64,000 nt of DNA from Bacillota bacterium (GCA_023457355.1 JAEWLW010000050.1:1-64000), one strand, 5' to 3'; counted from the stretch's first letter, positions 55,094 to 64,000 are shown. Notes: a model not told the origin generated them from the letters alone. Numbers and translations are program-made.

Positions 55094-55125
55094 AAAGCCG
55101 CACACGTTAAGGGTGTGCGGCTTTT
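55094..55125. terminator. Bidirectional terminator between citC and the LysR gene
   Basis: AAAGCCGCACAC and GTGTGCGGCTTT pair around a short loop. The LysR stop codon (55107-55109) lies in the loop, so the terminator overlaps that gene's 3' end. Confidence 0.8.
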
Positions 55126-56048
55126 GTGTCGGCCACAAAAGCTTTGCGGAGCATCGCAATAAATTCCTGCGACGCGGCGGATAAATAGCCGTTCTTTTGG
55201 GTCATGACCGAGCGAATCCAATAGGCATCCGCATTATCCAGTCTGCAAATAGCGGCATCATGGTTGTCAGAAAAATGATTGACATAAGAAAACGGCAGCA
55301 GAGATACCCCCACGCCCCTGACGGATAACTGTCTGGCGGTCTCACAGTTGCGTGTCGTGAGGGCAATTTGGGGCGAAAAATCGGCCGAGGCTAGAATAAA
55401 ATCGGATATTTGCCGTATGCGCTGGTCTTTATGCACCATAATAAACCGGCTGTCCTTAAGCTGGCCCAGCCTGATGACCGGCATGTTGTCGCCCCCCGGA
55501 AAAGCCTTGGCCAGCGGGTCTTGTCCGGACATGACGGCCACAAAGGGGTCTTCCAGCAGGCGGCAATATTCCTGTATTTCGGCATTGACCGGCAGCTTCT
55601 TATGAATATGCATGATGGCAAAATCAATTTCGCCCGCCGCAAGCAGCCGCTCAAGTTCGTTCGTGCTTTTTTCAACCACAAAAATTTCTATGGCGGGATA
55701 GGCCTGTTGAAAAGCCGAAAGAATATCGGAGAGAATCAGCATCGACAAAAAATAGGTGATGCCGATGGTCATGCGCCCGCTTTTAAGCTGCGACATGCCG
55801 CTGATCTCATTCTTAAAATCGGAATATATATTCAAAATACTGGTTGCGGTCTGTATATATTTTTCGCCGGCGTAGGTCAGGCTCAAACCGTTTCCGGTCC
55901 GGATAAAAATCTTTTCGCCCAAAGCATTCTCCACCCGCGCAACATATTGGGAAAGGGACGGCTGTGAAACAAAGAGCTTTGCAGCCGCCCTGGAAATACT
56001 TTTTTCTTTGGCTATTGCTTTCATATAAAACAGTTCGCGTTCAGTCAT
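55107..56048 (-). CDS. LysR family transcriptional regulator
   Basis: A 313-residue LTTR. N-terminal MTERELFYMKAIAKEKSISRAAAKLFVSQPSLSQYVARVENALGEKIF is the winged-helix domain, with the effector domain of periplasmic-binding fold following. Start at 56048 follows GAGGTG; an in-frame start lies at 56069. Placed divergent to the hydratase gene, so it likely controls the citrate-type island in response to an acid effector (inference). Confidence 0.9.
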   Translation of the reverse strand: MTERELFYMKAIAKEKSISRAAAKLFVSQPSLSQYVARVENALGEKIFIRTGNGLSLTYAGEKYIQTATSILNIYSDFKNEISGMSQLKSGRMTIGITYFLSMLILSDILSAFQQAYPAIEIFVVEKSTNELERLLAAGEIDFAIMHIHKKLPVNAEIQEYCRLLEDPFVAVMSGQDPLAKAFPGGDNMPVIRLGQLKDSRFIMVHKDQRIRQISDFILASADFSPQIALTTRNCETARQLSVRGVGVSLLPFSYVNHFSDNHDAAICRLDNADAYWIRSVMTQKNGYLSAASQEFIAMLRKAFVADTKAAHP

Positions 56049-56108
56049 CAGGCACCTCACAGACGTCATATAGCAAAAATATTATGGGGTATATAAAAAA
56101 TAAAATAT

Positions 56109-56137
56109 TTGTTTATATTATAATCAGGACCTATAAT
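56109..56137 (+). promoter_or_regulatory. Predicted promoter of the hydratase gene
   Basis: TTGTTT (56109-56114), 17 bases, TATAAT (56132-56137). AT-rich near-inverted CAAAAATATT / AAAATATTTG sequences upstream (about 56069-56112) could be the LysR binding region. Confidence 0.6.
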
Positions 56138-56172
56138 GAAATCAACATAGAAATACGAAAAGGAGCAGCGAA

Positions 56173-58464
56173 ATGATAAAGCTTTATGACGGCGGCGTTT
56201 ATCTGGTTGGTTCGGAGCTTATTGCCGATTCGAACGATGCACCGGCAAAAATTGAGCAGATGACCGGCAAAACCGTTTCAAAAGAAGAATGTAAGAAGGG
56301 CACAATGGCCTATTCTATTCTCAAAAACCACAACACCGGCGGAGATGATCAGCAGCTCAGGCTGAAATTCGATTCGCTCACCAGCCACGATATTACCTAT
56401 GTGGGCATTATTCAAACAGCCATTGCTTCGGGCCTGACGAGGTTCCCTGTGCCTTACGTGCTCACAAACTGCCATAATTCGCTCTGCGCGGTGGGCGGCA
56501 CCATCAACGAGGACGACCACATGTTCGCCCTTTCGGCCGCCAGGCGCTTCGGCGGCATCTATGTGCCGACCAATCTGGCGGTTATCCACCAGTTCAACCG
56601 CGAGATGATGGCCGGTGGCGGCAAGATGATACTCGGTTCCGACAGCCACACCCGGTATGGCGCGCTGGGTACCATGGCGGTGGGCGAAGGCGGGGGCGAA
56701 CTGGCCAAGCAGCTCCTGGGCCGCACCTATGATATCAAGTATCCCCAGGTGGTGGCGGTCTATCTCACCGGCAAGCCCTCAAAGGCTGTCGGCCCGCAGG
56801 ACGTGGCGCTTTCCATCATCGGCAAAGTGTTTTCAAATGGCTATGTCAAAAACAAGGTTATGGAGTTCATCGGCGATGGCGTTGCAAACCTTGATGTCGA
56901 ATATAGAAACGGCATCGACGTTATGACCACCGAGACCACCTGCTGGACGTCGGTTTGGAAGACCGACGACAAGGTCAAGGCCTATCTGGAAGCACACGGC
57001 AGAGGCGGCGATTATAAAAAGCTGGAACCCAGCGAGGTCACCTATTACGACGGCTGCATCTATATTGACCTTTCAACCATCAAGCCGTCCATTGCCCTGC
57101 CGTTCCACCCCAGCAACGTTTTCACCATCGAAGAACTGAAAAAGAATCCCATCGAGATATTGAAGTTTACGGAGGAAGAAGCGCTCAGGCAGCTTGAAAA
57201 CAAGTCGCTGCGCCTGGGGCTGACGGATAAGGTGATCGATGGCGACATCTACGTCGACCAGGGCATTATTGCGGGCTGCGCGGGCGGCACCTATGATAAT
57301 ATTGTTGATGCGGCGGATATTCTAAACGGTCAATCGGTTGGTAATGGCGCTTTCACCATGAGTGTCTATCCCTCCAGCCAGCCGACCTATATCCAGCTGG
57401 TTCGAAACGGCAGCATCGAAAAGCTGATGTCGGCGGGCGCCATTGTGCGCAGCGCCTTCTGCGGCCCCTGCTTCGGCGCGGGCGACACGCCCGCCAACGG
57501 CGAGTTTTCCATCCGCCACACGACCAGAAACTTCCCCAACCGCGAAGGCTCCAAGCCGGGCGAGGGGCAGGTGGCTTCGGTTGCGCTGATGGATGCACGC
57601 AGCATTGCGGCAACGGCGATTAACGGCGGCAAGCTGACCAGTGCGGAAGAAATTGAATTTGAACGCACCAGGCCGGCCTATTATTTTGACAAAGGCGTTT
57701 ATGAGAAACGCGTTCTTAATGCGATGGCGCAGCAAAACCCCAGTGTTCCGTTGGTCATGGGCCCCAACATCAAGGAGTGGCCCAAGATGCCGAGCCTGAC
57801 CGAGGATCTGCTTGTAAAGATTGTCACCTATATTGACGACCCGGTTACCACCACCGACGAGCTTATCCCTTCGGGCGAGACATCGTCGTTCCGCTCCAAC
57901 CCCGAGCGGCTGTCGGAATTCACGCTCAGCCGTAAGGCGCCGGACTATGTGCCCAAATCCAAACAGCTGCGCGCGGTTGAGCAGTCACGTGAAAACGGTG
58001 TATCTCCCACTGAAAACCCTGAAATCGCAGGCGTGTTCAATGTGCTGCGCCAAAAGGGGCTGTTCGAAGGGGATGAAAAGCAGGTGGGCATCGGGTCCTC
58101 CTTCTTTGCCAACAAACCCGGCGATGGTTCCGCCCGTGAGCAGGCGGCCTCCTGTCAGAAAGTTCTGGGCGGTTGGGCCAACTTTGCCAAAGAATACGCC
58201 ACCAAACGTTACCGCTCCAACCTGATTAACTGGGGCATTATTCCCTTTATTGTCAGGGATGGCGAAGATGTTGCACCGGACAGCTATGTCTATATTAAAG
58301 GTATTCGTGCCGCGCTGCTGGCGGGCCTTAAGGAAATGCAGGCCTACGTCATCAGCGGTGATACCGTTAAGGAAATAACCGTCTATATTGATGACCTCAC
58401 CGGGCCGGAAAAGCAGATTATTGCCTCCGGCTGCCTGATCAATTACTACAATAACGCGATATAA
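56173..58464 (+). CDS. Aconitase-superfamily hydratase (YbhJ/AcnA-like)
   Basis: A 763-residue iron-sulfur hydratase. The aconitase active-site segment LGSDSHTRYGALGTMAVGEGGGE is at about residues 156-178. Three cluster Cys are C369 (IAGCAGGTYDN), C430 and C433 (CGPCFGAGDTPAN). C-terminal swivel domain GIGSSFFANKPGDGSAREQA and AGLKEMQAYVISGDT complete it. Length and motif order fit the YbhJ-type putative hydratases more than classic AcnA. Placement with citrate lyase genes suggests it feeds a hydroxy-tricarboxylate (or citramalate-type) acid to the lyase. Strong GAAAAGGAG site upstream. Confidence 0.9.
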   Translation: MIKLYDGGVYLVGSELIADSNDAPAKIEQMTGKTVSKEECKKGTMAYSILKNHNTGGDDQQLRLKFDSLTSHDITYVGIIQTAIASGLTRFPVPYVLTNCHNSLCAVGGTINEDDHMFALSAARRFGGIYVPTNLAVIHQFNREMMAGGGKMILGSDSHTRYGALGTMAVGEGGGELAKQLLGRTYDIKYPQVVAVYLTGKPSKAVGPQDVALSIIGKVFSNGYVKNKVMEFIGDGVANLDVEYRNGIDVMTTETTCWTSVWKTDDKVKAYLEAHGRGGDYKKLEPSEVTYYDGCIYIDLSTIKPSIALPFHPSNVFTIEELKKNPIEILKFTEEEALRQLENKSLRLGLTDKVIDGDIYVDQGIIAGCAGGTYDNIVDAADILNGQSVGNGAFTMSVYPSSQPTYIQLVRNGSIEKLMSAGAIVRSAFCGPCFGAGDTPANGEFSIRHTTRNFPNREGSKPGEGQVASVALMDARSIAATAINGGKLTSAEEIEFERTRPAYYFDKGVYEKRVLNAMAQQNPSVPLVMGPNIKEWPKMPSLTEDLLVKIVTYIDDPVTTTDELIPSGETSSFRSNPERLSEFTLSRKAPDYVPKSKQLRAVEQSRENGVSPTENPEIAGVFNVLRQKGLFEGDEKQVGIGSSFFANKPGDGSAREQAASCQKVLGGWANFAKEYATKRYRSNLINWGIIPFIVRDGEDVAPDSYVYIKGIRAALLAGLKEMQAYVISGDTVKEITVYIDDLTGPEKQIIASGCLINYYNNAI

Positions 58465-58477
58465 ATCCCCCCAAATT

Positions 58478-58519
58478 AAAAGGAGCGATCTGCGGTTTAA
58501 GCTGCAGGTCGCTCTTTTT
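58478..58519 (+). terminator. Terminator after the hydratase gene
   Basis: AAAGGAGCGATCTGC pairs with GCAGGTCGCTCTTT (one mismatch), with TTTTT in the 3' arm, about 15 bases after the stop. Confidence 0.75.
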
Positions 58520-58664
58520 ATAATTTCATATACTAAAAAATTTTTTCAAAATTCATTCAAATCTTTTGTGCCAATTCACAATTATTTTACCGAAAGGACG
58601 AATTAAAACATTGAAACTTCATAATTTATTAAGGTTTCGTATGGCGTTCATACCAATTTTGTAT

Positions 58665-58692
58665 TTGTCAAAGTTCCTTACGTGCATATAAT
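58665..58692 (+). promoter_or_regulatory. Predicted promoter of citDEF-tctCBA
   Basis: TTGTCA (58665-58670), 16 bases, TATAAT (58687-58692), about 70 bases before citD. Confidence 0.6.
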
Positions 58693-58762
58693 AAACTAAG
58701 AACAAAAGCGAAGCCAAATCGATTTCAAAAAGAGATTGTTTTGGTTCCCAAGGAGGATTTGC

Positions 58763-59062
58763 ATGGTCATAAAAAAGACAGCTGCTGCAGGCACGCTCGA
58801 ATCCAGCGATGCGCGTGTAGTTGTTGAACCGTTGCAGGACAGCATAGAGCTTGAAATTTCAAGCAGTGTTGCTCAACAGTTTTTGCGGCAAATTCGTCAA
58901 ACTGTAACCGAAACCCTGGAGCGCCTGGACGTTAAGGGCGTTAAGATTAAGGTTGAGGACAGAGGCGCGCTGGACTGTACGCTCAAGGCGAGAGTTGAAT
59001 GTGCTGTTTTCAGAGCGGCGGAATTTGAAGGCAAGGTTAATTGGGGAGGTTCTGTTAGATGA
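58763..59062 (+). CDS. citD: Citrate lyase acyl carrier protein CitD
   Basis: A 99-residue gamma subunit that carries the phosphoribosyl-dephospho-CoA arm. AGTLESSDARV places the modified Ser at residue 14, as in known CitD proteins. The C-terminus contains ARVECAVFRAAE. CAAGGAGGA fixes the ATG. It overlaps citE by an ATGA junction. Note that genes for the prosthetic-group synthesis enzymes (citG, citX) are not in this window. Confidence 0.95.
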   Translation: MVIKKTAAAGTLESSDARVVVEPLQDSIELEISSSVAQQFLRQIRQTVTETLERLDVKGVKIKVEDRGALDCTLKARVECAVFRAAEFEGKVNWGGSVR

Positions 59063-59961
59063 CGCACCCGAACAAGAAGCGATTGAGAAGGACGATGATG
59101 TTTCTCAACTGCCAGAAGCCGGGATTGATTAAAGACCCCTATGTTTACGCCCCCGATTCAATTATGCTGGATCTTGAGGATGCGGTTGCTGAAAACCAGA
59201 AGGATTCGGCAAGATTTTCGCTCTATCACGCGTTGCAGGAGATTGACTACCGCGATATTGAGCGTGTGGTCAGAATCAACGGTTTGGATACCGAACACTG
59301 GCAGGAGGATATCCGGGTTTGTGTGGCCGGCGGCGCAGATGCGATCAGAATTCCCAAGACGCAATATGCAAGCGATGTTAAAGCCGTCGAAAAAGCGGTT
59401 GAAGCGGCCGAGATTGAGTTTGGCCGCCCGGTGGGTTCCACCCTTTTGATGGCGGCGATTGAATCGACCCGTGGCGTTGTAAACACGCTGGAAATTTGCG
59501 AAAGTTCTGAACGGCTGTTCGGCATCGCCCTTTCCGGCGGCGATTACACAAAAGACCTTCAGACCGTGATAACCGGGACAGGCGTTGAGCTGATGGGCGC
59601 GAGACAGAGCATGATTATTGCTGCAAGAGCTGCCGGTGTGCAGTGTTTTGACACCGTTTTTACCAACCTTGAGGACATGGAGGGCTTTGAAAATGAAGTC
59701 CGCATGATCAAGCTGATGGGCTTTGACGGTAAAAGCATTATCAACCCCAGGCAAATCAATATTACCCACAAAATCTTCACGCCCACGTTTAAAGAAATCG
59801 ACTTTGCCGAAAAGGTTGTCAGAGAAATTGACGAAAAGAAGGCGCAGGGCATCGGCGTGTTTACAGTCAACGGCAAAATGATTGATATCGCCTTTTATGA
59901 CGGCGCAAAGCGCACCATTGAACTGGCAAAGGCGTCCGGCGTATACGAGGGGGATTTGTGA
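59059..59961 (+). CDS. citE: Citrate lyase beta subunit CitE
   Basis: A 300-residue TIM-barrel lyase subunit (HpcH/HpaI family) that cleaves the acyl-ACP intermediate to oxaloacetate (or pyruvate, for citramalate lyase) and acetyl-ACP. RRTMMFLNCQKPGLIKD, MLDLEDAVAENQKDSAR, VRINGLDTEHWQEDI and GIALSGGDYTKDL are conserved. Overlap with citD, and the following gene starts three bases after the stop. Confidence 0.95.
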   Translation: MTHPNKKRLRRTMMFLNCQKPGLIKDPYVYAPDSIMLDLEDAVAENQKDSARFSLYHALQEIDYRDIERVVRINGLDTEHWQEDIRVCVAGGADAIRIPKTQYASDVKAVEKAVEAAEIEFGRPVGSTLLMAAIESTRGVVNTLEICESSERLFGIALSGGDYTKDLQTVITGTGVELMGARQSMIIAARAAGVQCFDTVFTNLEDMEGFENEVRMIKLMGFDGKSIINPRQINITHKIFTPTFKEIDFAEKVVREIDEKKAQGIGVFTVNGKMIDIAFYDGAKRTIELAKASGVYEGDL

Positions 59962-59963
59962 TC

Positions 59964-61517
59964 ATGATCAATAAAGTCGGAAGAGAAATCCCGCAGGAAG
60001 TATTGGATCTGACGGGCAAAAAGCCTTATATGGGCTATCTGAAATACGATAATTACGAATATACCAAAAGCGCGCCCAAGGTCAGAGCGGTTGCCGACCC
60101 GGCAAGAACCAAGCGCGTGGCCTCCATTGATGAAGCGCTTGACAGGTGCAAAATAAAAGACGGCATGACCCTTTCCTTTCATCACCACTTCCGTGAGGGC
60201 GATTATATTGTCAACATGGTGATGGAAAGAATCTACGCGCGGGGCGTCAAAAATTTGCGCATCTGCGCGACCAGCCTTGGCAAAGCGCACGACAGCCTCG
60301 TAGCCATGATTGAGGACGGAACCATCACTTCCATGCGTTCCTCCGGTGTGCGCGGCGGAATCGGCGAAGCCATTTCAAGCGGTAAGCTCAAAGGTCTGGC
60401 CACCATGTGTTCGCACGGCGGGCGTGTCAGAGCAATTGAAAGCGGCGAAGAACACATCGATATCGCCTTTATCGGCGCCCCCACCTGCGACGAGTACGGC
60501 AACTGTCGTGCCAACGGCGGAAAAAGCGACTGCGGCGTTCTCTCCTATGCCATGGTGGATGCGCAGTATGCCGACAAGGTCGTCGCCATAACCGATACGC
60601 TGGTGCCGTTCCCGAACGCGCCCGCCAGCATCTCGATGATAGACGTCGATTATGTCTGCGTTGTGGACGAAATCGGCAACCCTGCCAAAATTGCTTCGGG
60701 TGCCGCAAAGCCCACCACCGACATGCGCAAGCTTAAAATGGCGGATTACTGCACGCAGGTGGTTATCAACACGCCTTACTTCAAAAACGGCTTTTCTTAC
60801 CAGACCGGTGTTGGCGGTGCTTCGATTGCATCAACCATTTCGCTGGCCGAGGAGATGAAGCACCGCGGCATCAAGATGGGCTTTGGCGTTGGCGGTTTAA
60901 CAACCCCGATGTGCAAGCTGCTTGAGGAAGGTCTTGTGGACAAGCTGGTTGATACCCAGGATTTTGACCTCGGCGCGGTCGAGAGCATTAAAAACAATCC
61001 CAATCATATTGAAATTTCCGCTTCTGAATATGCCAACCCCTTTAACAAAGGCGCCTATGTCAATAAGCTGGATTTTGTCATCCTCGCTTCGCTTGAGATC
61101 GACACCAAGTTCAACTGCAACGTGGTTGTCGGTTCGGACGGCGTTATAACGGGTGCGCAGGGTGGGCATCCCGACACCGCGGCGGGCGCAAAATGCACCA
61201 TCGTCATCGCGCCGCTGCTTCAGGGCAGAATACCCGCCGTGTGCAGCGATGTAACCACCGTCACTACGCCCGGAGAAACCGTTGACGTTGTTGTAACCGA
61301 CTATGGCATTGCAATCAACCCGCTCAGAACCGATTTGATTGAAGCTTTAAAGGGTACAAAACTTCCCCTGAAGACCATTGAAGAATTGCGTGACATCGCT
61401 TACAGAATTGTCGGAACGCCCGACCCCGTGCGCTTTAAAGACCGCGTCGTCGGCATAATTGAGGCGCGTGATGGAACGATAATAGATGTGGTCAGGCAGG
61501 TTGATCCTGTGGAATAA
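59964..61517 (+). CDS. citF: Citrate lyase alpha subunit CitF
   Basis: A 517-residue transferase subunit (family I CoA-transferase fold) that exchanges the acetyl group for the substrate on CitD. MTLSFHHHFREGDYIVNMVME, RSSGVRGGIGEAISSG and GAPTCDEYGNCRANGG are conserved, and the C-terminal ...GTIIDVVRQV is normal. An ATG at 59964 is preferred to GTG at 59958 because GAGGGGGA lies at good distance. Confidence 0.95.
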   Translation: MINKVGREIPQEVLDLTGKKPYMGYLKYDNYEYTKSAPKVRAVADPARTKRVASIDEALDRCKIKDGMTLSFHHHFREGDYIVNMVMERIYARGVKNLRICATSLGKAHDSLVAMIEDGTITSMRSSGVRGGIGEAISSGKLKGLATMCSHGGRVRAIESGEEHIDIAFIGAPTCDEYGNCRANGGKSDCGVLSYAMVDAQYADKVVAITDTLVPFPNAPASISMIDVDYVCVVDEIGNPAKIASGAAKPTTDMRKLKMADYCTQVVINTPYFKNGFSYQTGVGGASIASTISLAEEMKHRGIKMGFGVGGLTTPMCKLLEEGLVDKLVDTQDFDLGAVESIKNNPNHIEISASEYANPFNKGAYVNKLDFVILASLEIDTKFNCNVVVGSDGVITGAQGGHPDTAAGAKCTIVIAPLLQGRIPAVCSDVTTVTTPGETVDVVVTDYGIAINPLRTDLIEALKGTKLPLKTIEELRDIAYRIVGTPDPVRFKDRVVGIIEARDGTIIDVVRQVDPVE

Positions 61518-61587
61518 CAGGGCAGATTCACATTGTTTTTAGCGAATTAATATTCGCCAAAAATAGATAAGAAAAGGAGAAAAAATC

Positions 61588-62589
61588 ATGAAAAAGGTTA
61601 TTACTCTTGTTGTCACCCTTGCTATGCTCGCAGTAGCGTTTGCAGGCTGCGGCAATGCCTCTTCCAGCGCAGCACCCGGTGCATCCGGCAGTTCCGCTGC
61701 TCCCGCCGAGTGGAAATTTGAAAGAAAAGTTGAAATTATCTGCCCCTGGGGCACCGGCGGCGGCGCCGACACCACTGTCAGAACCTTTGCTACCGCGCTT
61801 GAGAAAGAGCTTGGCGTACCCGTTGTTGTCAACAATAAGGCCGGCGCAGGCGGCGTAACAGGTGTTGAATTTGCGACCAGCCAGCCCGCTGACGGTTACA
61901 CTTTCCTGCTTTGCACCCCCTCCCCCCTGCTGGCTCAGGTAGCCGGCGCGACCGATTTCGACGTTTATGGCAAGATTCACCCCCTCGTCCAGCTGGTACA
62001 TGACTGCAACATTCTGGTTGCCGGCAAGGATGCTCCTTATAACAACTATAAGGAACTCATGGAATATGTTGATGCCAACCCCGGCTCCGTAAAGGCTGGC
62101 GTTATGACCATCACCGGCCTGGACGGCGCCTGCGTAAAGGCTGCCTTCGGCGATAAGATTGAAGCTGTTGCCTACACCGAGGGTGCCCAGCTGAATGCCG
62201 ACGTCATCGGTGGTCATGTGGGCCTTGCAACTGTTGGCCCGGCTGAAGTTGCGGCGATGGTCCAGTCCGGCGACATGAAGGTTATCATGTCCTTCACTGA
62301 GAACAAGCTGACCATGCCCGGCTATGAGAATGTTGAAGCTGCCGGGGAAATCGGCGTTGATGTTTTCTTTGGCCCCGCCCGCGGCATCTTCTACACGACC
62401 GGCACCCCCGAAGGCGCTATCAAGGCCTTCGAAGCTGCTGCTGAGAAGGCTGTTGCAAGCGATACCTTCCAGAACTGGGCGAAGTCCGAAGGTCTGGATC
62501 AGCGTCCCGGCTGGAAGAACACCGTCGACTACACGGCAGCCTGGGAAGCCGATTATCAGCAGTTTGTCGAAATGTTCGGCACGAAGTAA
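61588..62589 (+). CDS. tctC: Tripartite tricarboxylate transporter binding protein TctC
   Basis: A 333-residue lipoprotein (signal MKKVITLVVTLAMLAVAFAGCGN, Cys21) of the Bug/TctC family. VEIICPWGTGGGADTTVRTFATALEKELG and NNKAGAGGVTGVEFATSQPADGYTFLLC are its signatures. It binds a tri- or dicarboxylate in the space outside the membrane and passes it to TctA/TctB. It follows citF in the same direction, linking uptake to the lyase. AAAAGGAG precedes the ATG. Confidence 0.94.
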   Translation: MKKVITLVVTLAMLAVAFAGCGNASSSAAPGASGSSAAPAEWKFERKVEIICPWGTGGGADTTVRTFATALEKELGVPVVVNNKAGAGGVTGVEFATSQPADGYTFLLCTPSPLLAQVAGATDFDVYGKIHPLVQLVHDCNILVAGKDAPYNNYKELMEYVDANPGSVKAGVMTITGLDGACVKAAFGDKIEAVAYTEGAQLNADVIGGHVGLATVGPAEVAAMVQSGDMKVIMSFTENKLTMPGYENVEAAGEIGVDVFFGPARGIFYTTGTPEGAIKAFEAAAEKAVASDTFQNWAKSEGLDQRPGWKNTVDYTAAWEADYQQFVEMFGTK

Positions 62590-62612
62590 TCAAGCGTTAG
62601 TTGTTTTGGTGA

Positions 62613-62634
62613 CCGGCGCCGTAAAAAGCGCCGG
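62613..62634 (+). other. Stem-loop between tctC and tctB
   Basis: CCGGCGC / GCGCCGG arms around an A-rich loop; no T-run, so it may limit read-through or protect the tctC end of the mRNA. Confidence 0.45.
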
Positions 62635-62666
62635 CACACTCAATGAATCCGGAGGGAGGCAATAGT

Positions 62667-63167
62667 TTGGATCTTTTATTCTCTATTTTTCTTACTATTT
62701 TTGCGGTGTATTGCTTTTTCCTTGTAGGTGCTCAGTCGCCTGCTCCAACACCCACCGAATTGGGTGCGGCGTTTTGGCCCAGAATTATTCTGGTCGCCAT
62801 GATTGCACTGCTGATTGCGAATATCGTTAAAAGTCTTAAAGAAGATAAAGTGACTGCTAAATCGTTATTCGGCGAGTTCAAAATTGCTGAATTCTTTAAA
62901 AGCAAGCTTTTCATCGGCATGGTGCTCGTATTTGTTTTGGCGCTGCTCATGCCTTACATTGGATTTATTCCGGTATGCTTTTTGTTCCTGGTTGCGTACG
63001 GTGCGCTGCTTGGCGAAAGAAGATGGCTTAGACTGGTCCTTATTTCACTGGTTGTGACGGTTATTATTTACATTCTGTTCCAGGGCGCATTGAGCATTAT
63101 GCTCGCACGCGGCACCGGTGTGTTCCGTGAATTTGCGCTCATGTGCGAAGGCTTCCTGCCATTCTAA
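62667..63167 (+). CDS. tctB: Tripartite tricarboxylate transporter small subunit TctB
   Basis: A 166-residue membrane protein with four helices. The start LDLLFSIFLTIFAVYCFFLVGAQSPAPTPTELGAAFWPRIIL is typical of TctB. A TTG start at 62667 is preferred because GGAGGGAGG lies directly before it; an upstream in-frame ATG at 62643 has no ribosome site and encodes the site itself. Confidence 0.88.
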   Translation: MDLLFSIFLTIFAVYCFFLVGAQSPAPTPTELGAAFWPRIILVAMIALLIANIVKSLKEDKVTAKSLFGEFKIAEFFKSKLFIGMVLVFVLALLMPYIGFIPVCFLFLVAYGALLGERRWLRLVLISLVVTVIIYILFQGALSIMLARGTGVFREFALMCEGFLPF

Positions 63168-63185
63168 GAAAGGAGTGAAAGTAAA

Positions 63186-64000
63186 ATGTTTGAATTGTTA
63201 ATCAATGGTCTTAAGATCGTGCTGACACCGTCTACCTTCCTCCTTTTGTTTGCGGGTACTTTTATCGGTGTTATTTTTGGCGCTATGCCGGGCGTTTCGG
63301 CGTCCATGGCAGTTGCGTTGGCACTCCCCTTCGCGTACGCGATGAAGCCGGTTATCGCCATTGCATTTCTGGTTTCTGTCTATTGTGCGTCCATCACCGG
63401 CGGCGGCATCACTGCCATTCTGTTTAAAATTCCCGGAACCCCTTCCTCCGCGCCGACCACCTTTGACGGTTATCCGATGGCGCAGCGCGGTGAAGCGGGC
63501 AAGGCGCTTGGTTATTCACTGGTCGCCTCCGCTATTGGCGGCATGGTCGCCGCGTTTGCAATGGCGCTCATTTCCCCGCAGCTTGCTGCCGTGGCGTTGA
63601 AATTCGGCCCGTCGGAGCTGTTTGCGGTTTCTTTTCTGGGCTTATCGGTTCTTTCCTGCCTGGATAGCGGCAACCTGATCAAGACGCTGATTTCCGGCCT
63701 TCTGGGCCTTGCGCTCGCCACCGTCGGCATGGACCCCATGCTGGGAATCGCCAGATTTACCTGGGGCAATTCCACACTGCTTTCCGGCATTGAGATGATC
63801 CCGGTCATGATCGGCCTTTTTGCCGTCACCGAAGTCCTTAAGCAGACCAACAAGCCGAGCAAAATTGATACCAAGGCGGAAGTAGCGCCCGGTGCTTCTA
63901 AAGCAAAAACTGTTCTGCCCTCCATCAAAGATCTCTGGGATACGAAGGGCACGATGGCGCGTTCCTCTGTTCTTGGCACCATCGTCGGCATTCTGCCCGG
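63186..64000 (+). CDS. tctA: Tripartite tricarboxylate transporter large subunit TctA (partial)
   Basis: Open to the window end: 271 codons without stop. The translated start MFELLINGLKIVLTPSTFLLLFAGTFIG, and GAMPGVSASMAVALALPFAYAMKP and CASITGGGITAILFKIPGTPSSAPTTFDGYPMAQRGEAGKALG, identify TctA, whose full length is about 500 residues. ATG follows AAAGGAGTG. It forms the transport channel with TctB and receives substrate from TctC. Confidence 0.95.
   Translation, partial: MFELLINGLKIVLTPSTFLLLFAGTFIGVIFGAMPGVSASMAVALALPFAYAMKPVIAIAFLVSVYCASITGGGITAILFKIPGTPSSAPTTFDGYPMAQRGEAGKALGYSLVASAIGGMVAAFAMALISPQLAAVALKFGPSELFAVSFLGLSVLSCLDSGNLIKTLISGLLGLALATVGMDPMLGIARFTWGNSTLLSGIEMIPVMIGLFAVTEVLKQTNKPSKIDTKAEVAPGASKAKTVLPSIKDLWDTKGTMARSSVLGTIVGILP

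Noticed and set aside
54055..64000. citG, citX or a dedicated citrate carrier of the CitS/CitP type
   Set aside because: None was found within the window; the TTT system is the only uptake candidate seen, so these roles must be encoded elsewhere or be different.

Overview
The window looks like a chromosome segment of an anaerobic, low-to-mid G+C Gram-positive bacterium of the class Clostridia (Bacillota), possibly Oscillospirales-like. The reasons are the gene families (YqhQ-like DUF1385 protein, DUF896/YnzC, an SdpR/SdpI pair, citrate lyase with a separate CitC ligase), lipoproteins with short Ser/Ala-rich linkers after the lipobox, strong AGGAGG ribosome sites, and several TTG/GTG starts. 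The taxonomic call is inference from gene content.

Layout. 0.1-5 kb (minus strand): an rRNA-type methyltransferase, glmM, and the ruvC-ruvA-ruvB Holliday junction genes. 5-13.3 kb (minus): one long catabolic operon with a four-carbon acid sugar kinase (DUF1537), iron alcohol dehydrogenase, DapA-type aldolase, PdxA-type dehydrogenase, a TAXI/TRAP uptake system and a YhcH-type protein. A PrpR-N/Fis regulator whose sigma-54 activation domain has lost its key motifs is divergent from it. 15.5-20.8 kb: a zinc-ribbon membrane protein, an orphan gene, tRNA-Val(GAC), a polar amino acid ABC transporter whose binding protein appears circularly permuted, and a small amidase. 21-29.4 kb: secA, then an ABC ATPase, a membrane-anchored unknown protein and two ABC permease-like proteins. 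29.5-40.9 kb: HD protein, U32 protein, HAD phosphatase, a minus-strand operon (lipoprotein, response regulator, histidine kinase, DUF1385, prmC, DUF896) and asparaginase.

41-47.8 kb (minus): a branched-chain amino acid (liv) ABC operon whose binding-protein gene has been tandemly duplicated together with part of its upstream neighbour rluA. The left rluA copy is now a decayed remnant. 48-53.5 kb: rluA, a DMT exporter, AraC regulator, an SdpRI-like autoregulated pair with two matching operators, and an FAD oxidoreductase. 54-64 kb: a citrate-type fermentation island (citC, LysR regulator, an aconitase-superfamily hydratase, citD-citE-citF, and tctC-tctB-tctA cut by the window end).

Two families of short non-coding dispersed repeats are present. 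One is MITE-like with terminal inverted repeats (three copies, two sitting exactly at gene 3' ends). The other carries a perfect 13-bp-arm palindrome (two copies). Strong bidirectional terminators separate most convergent units.
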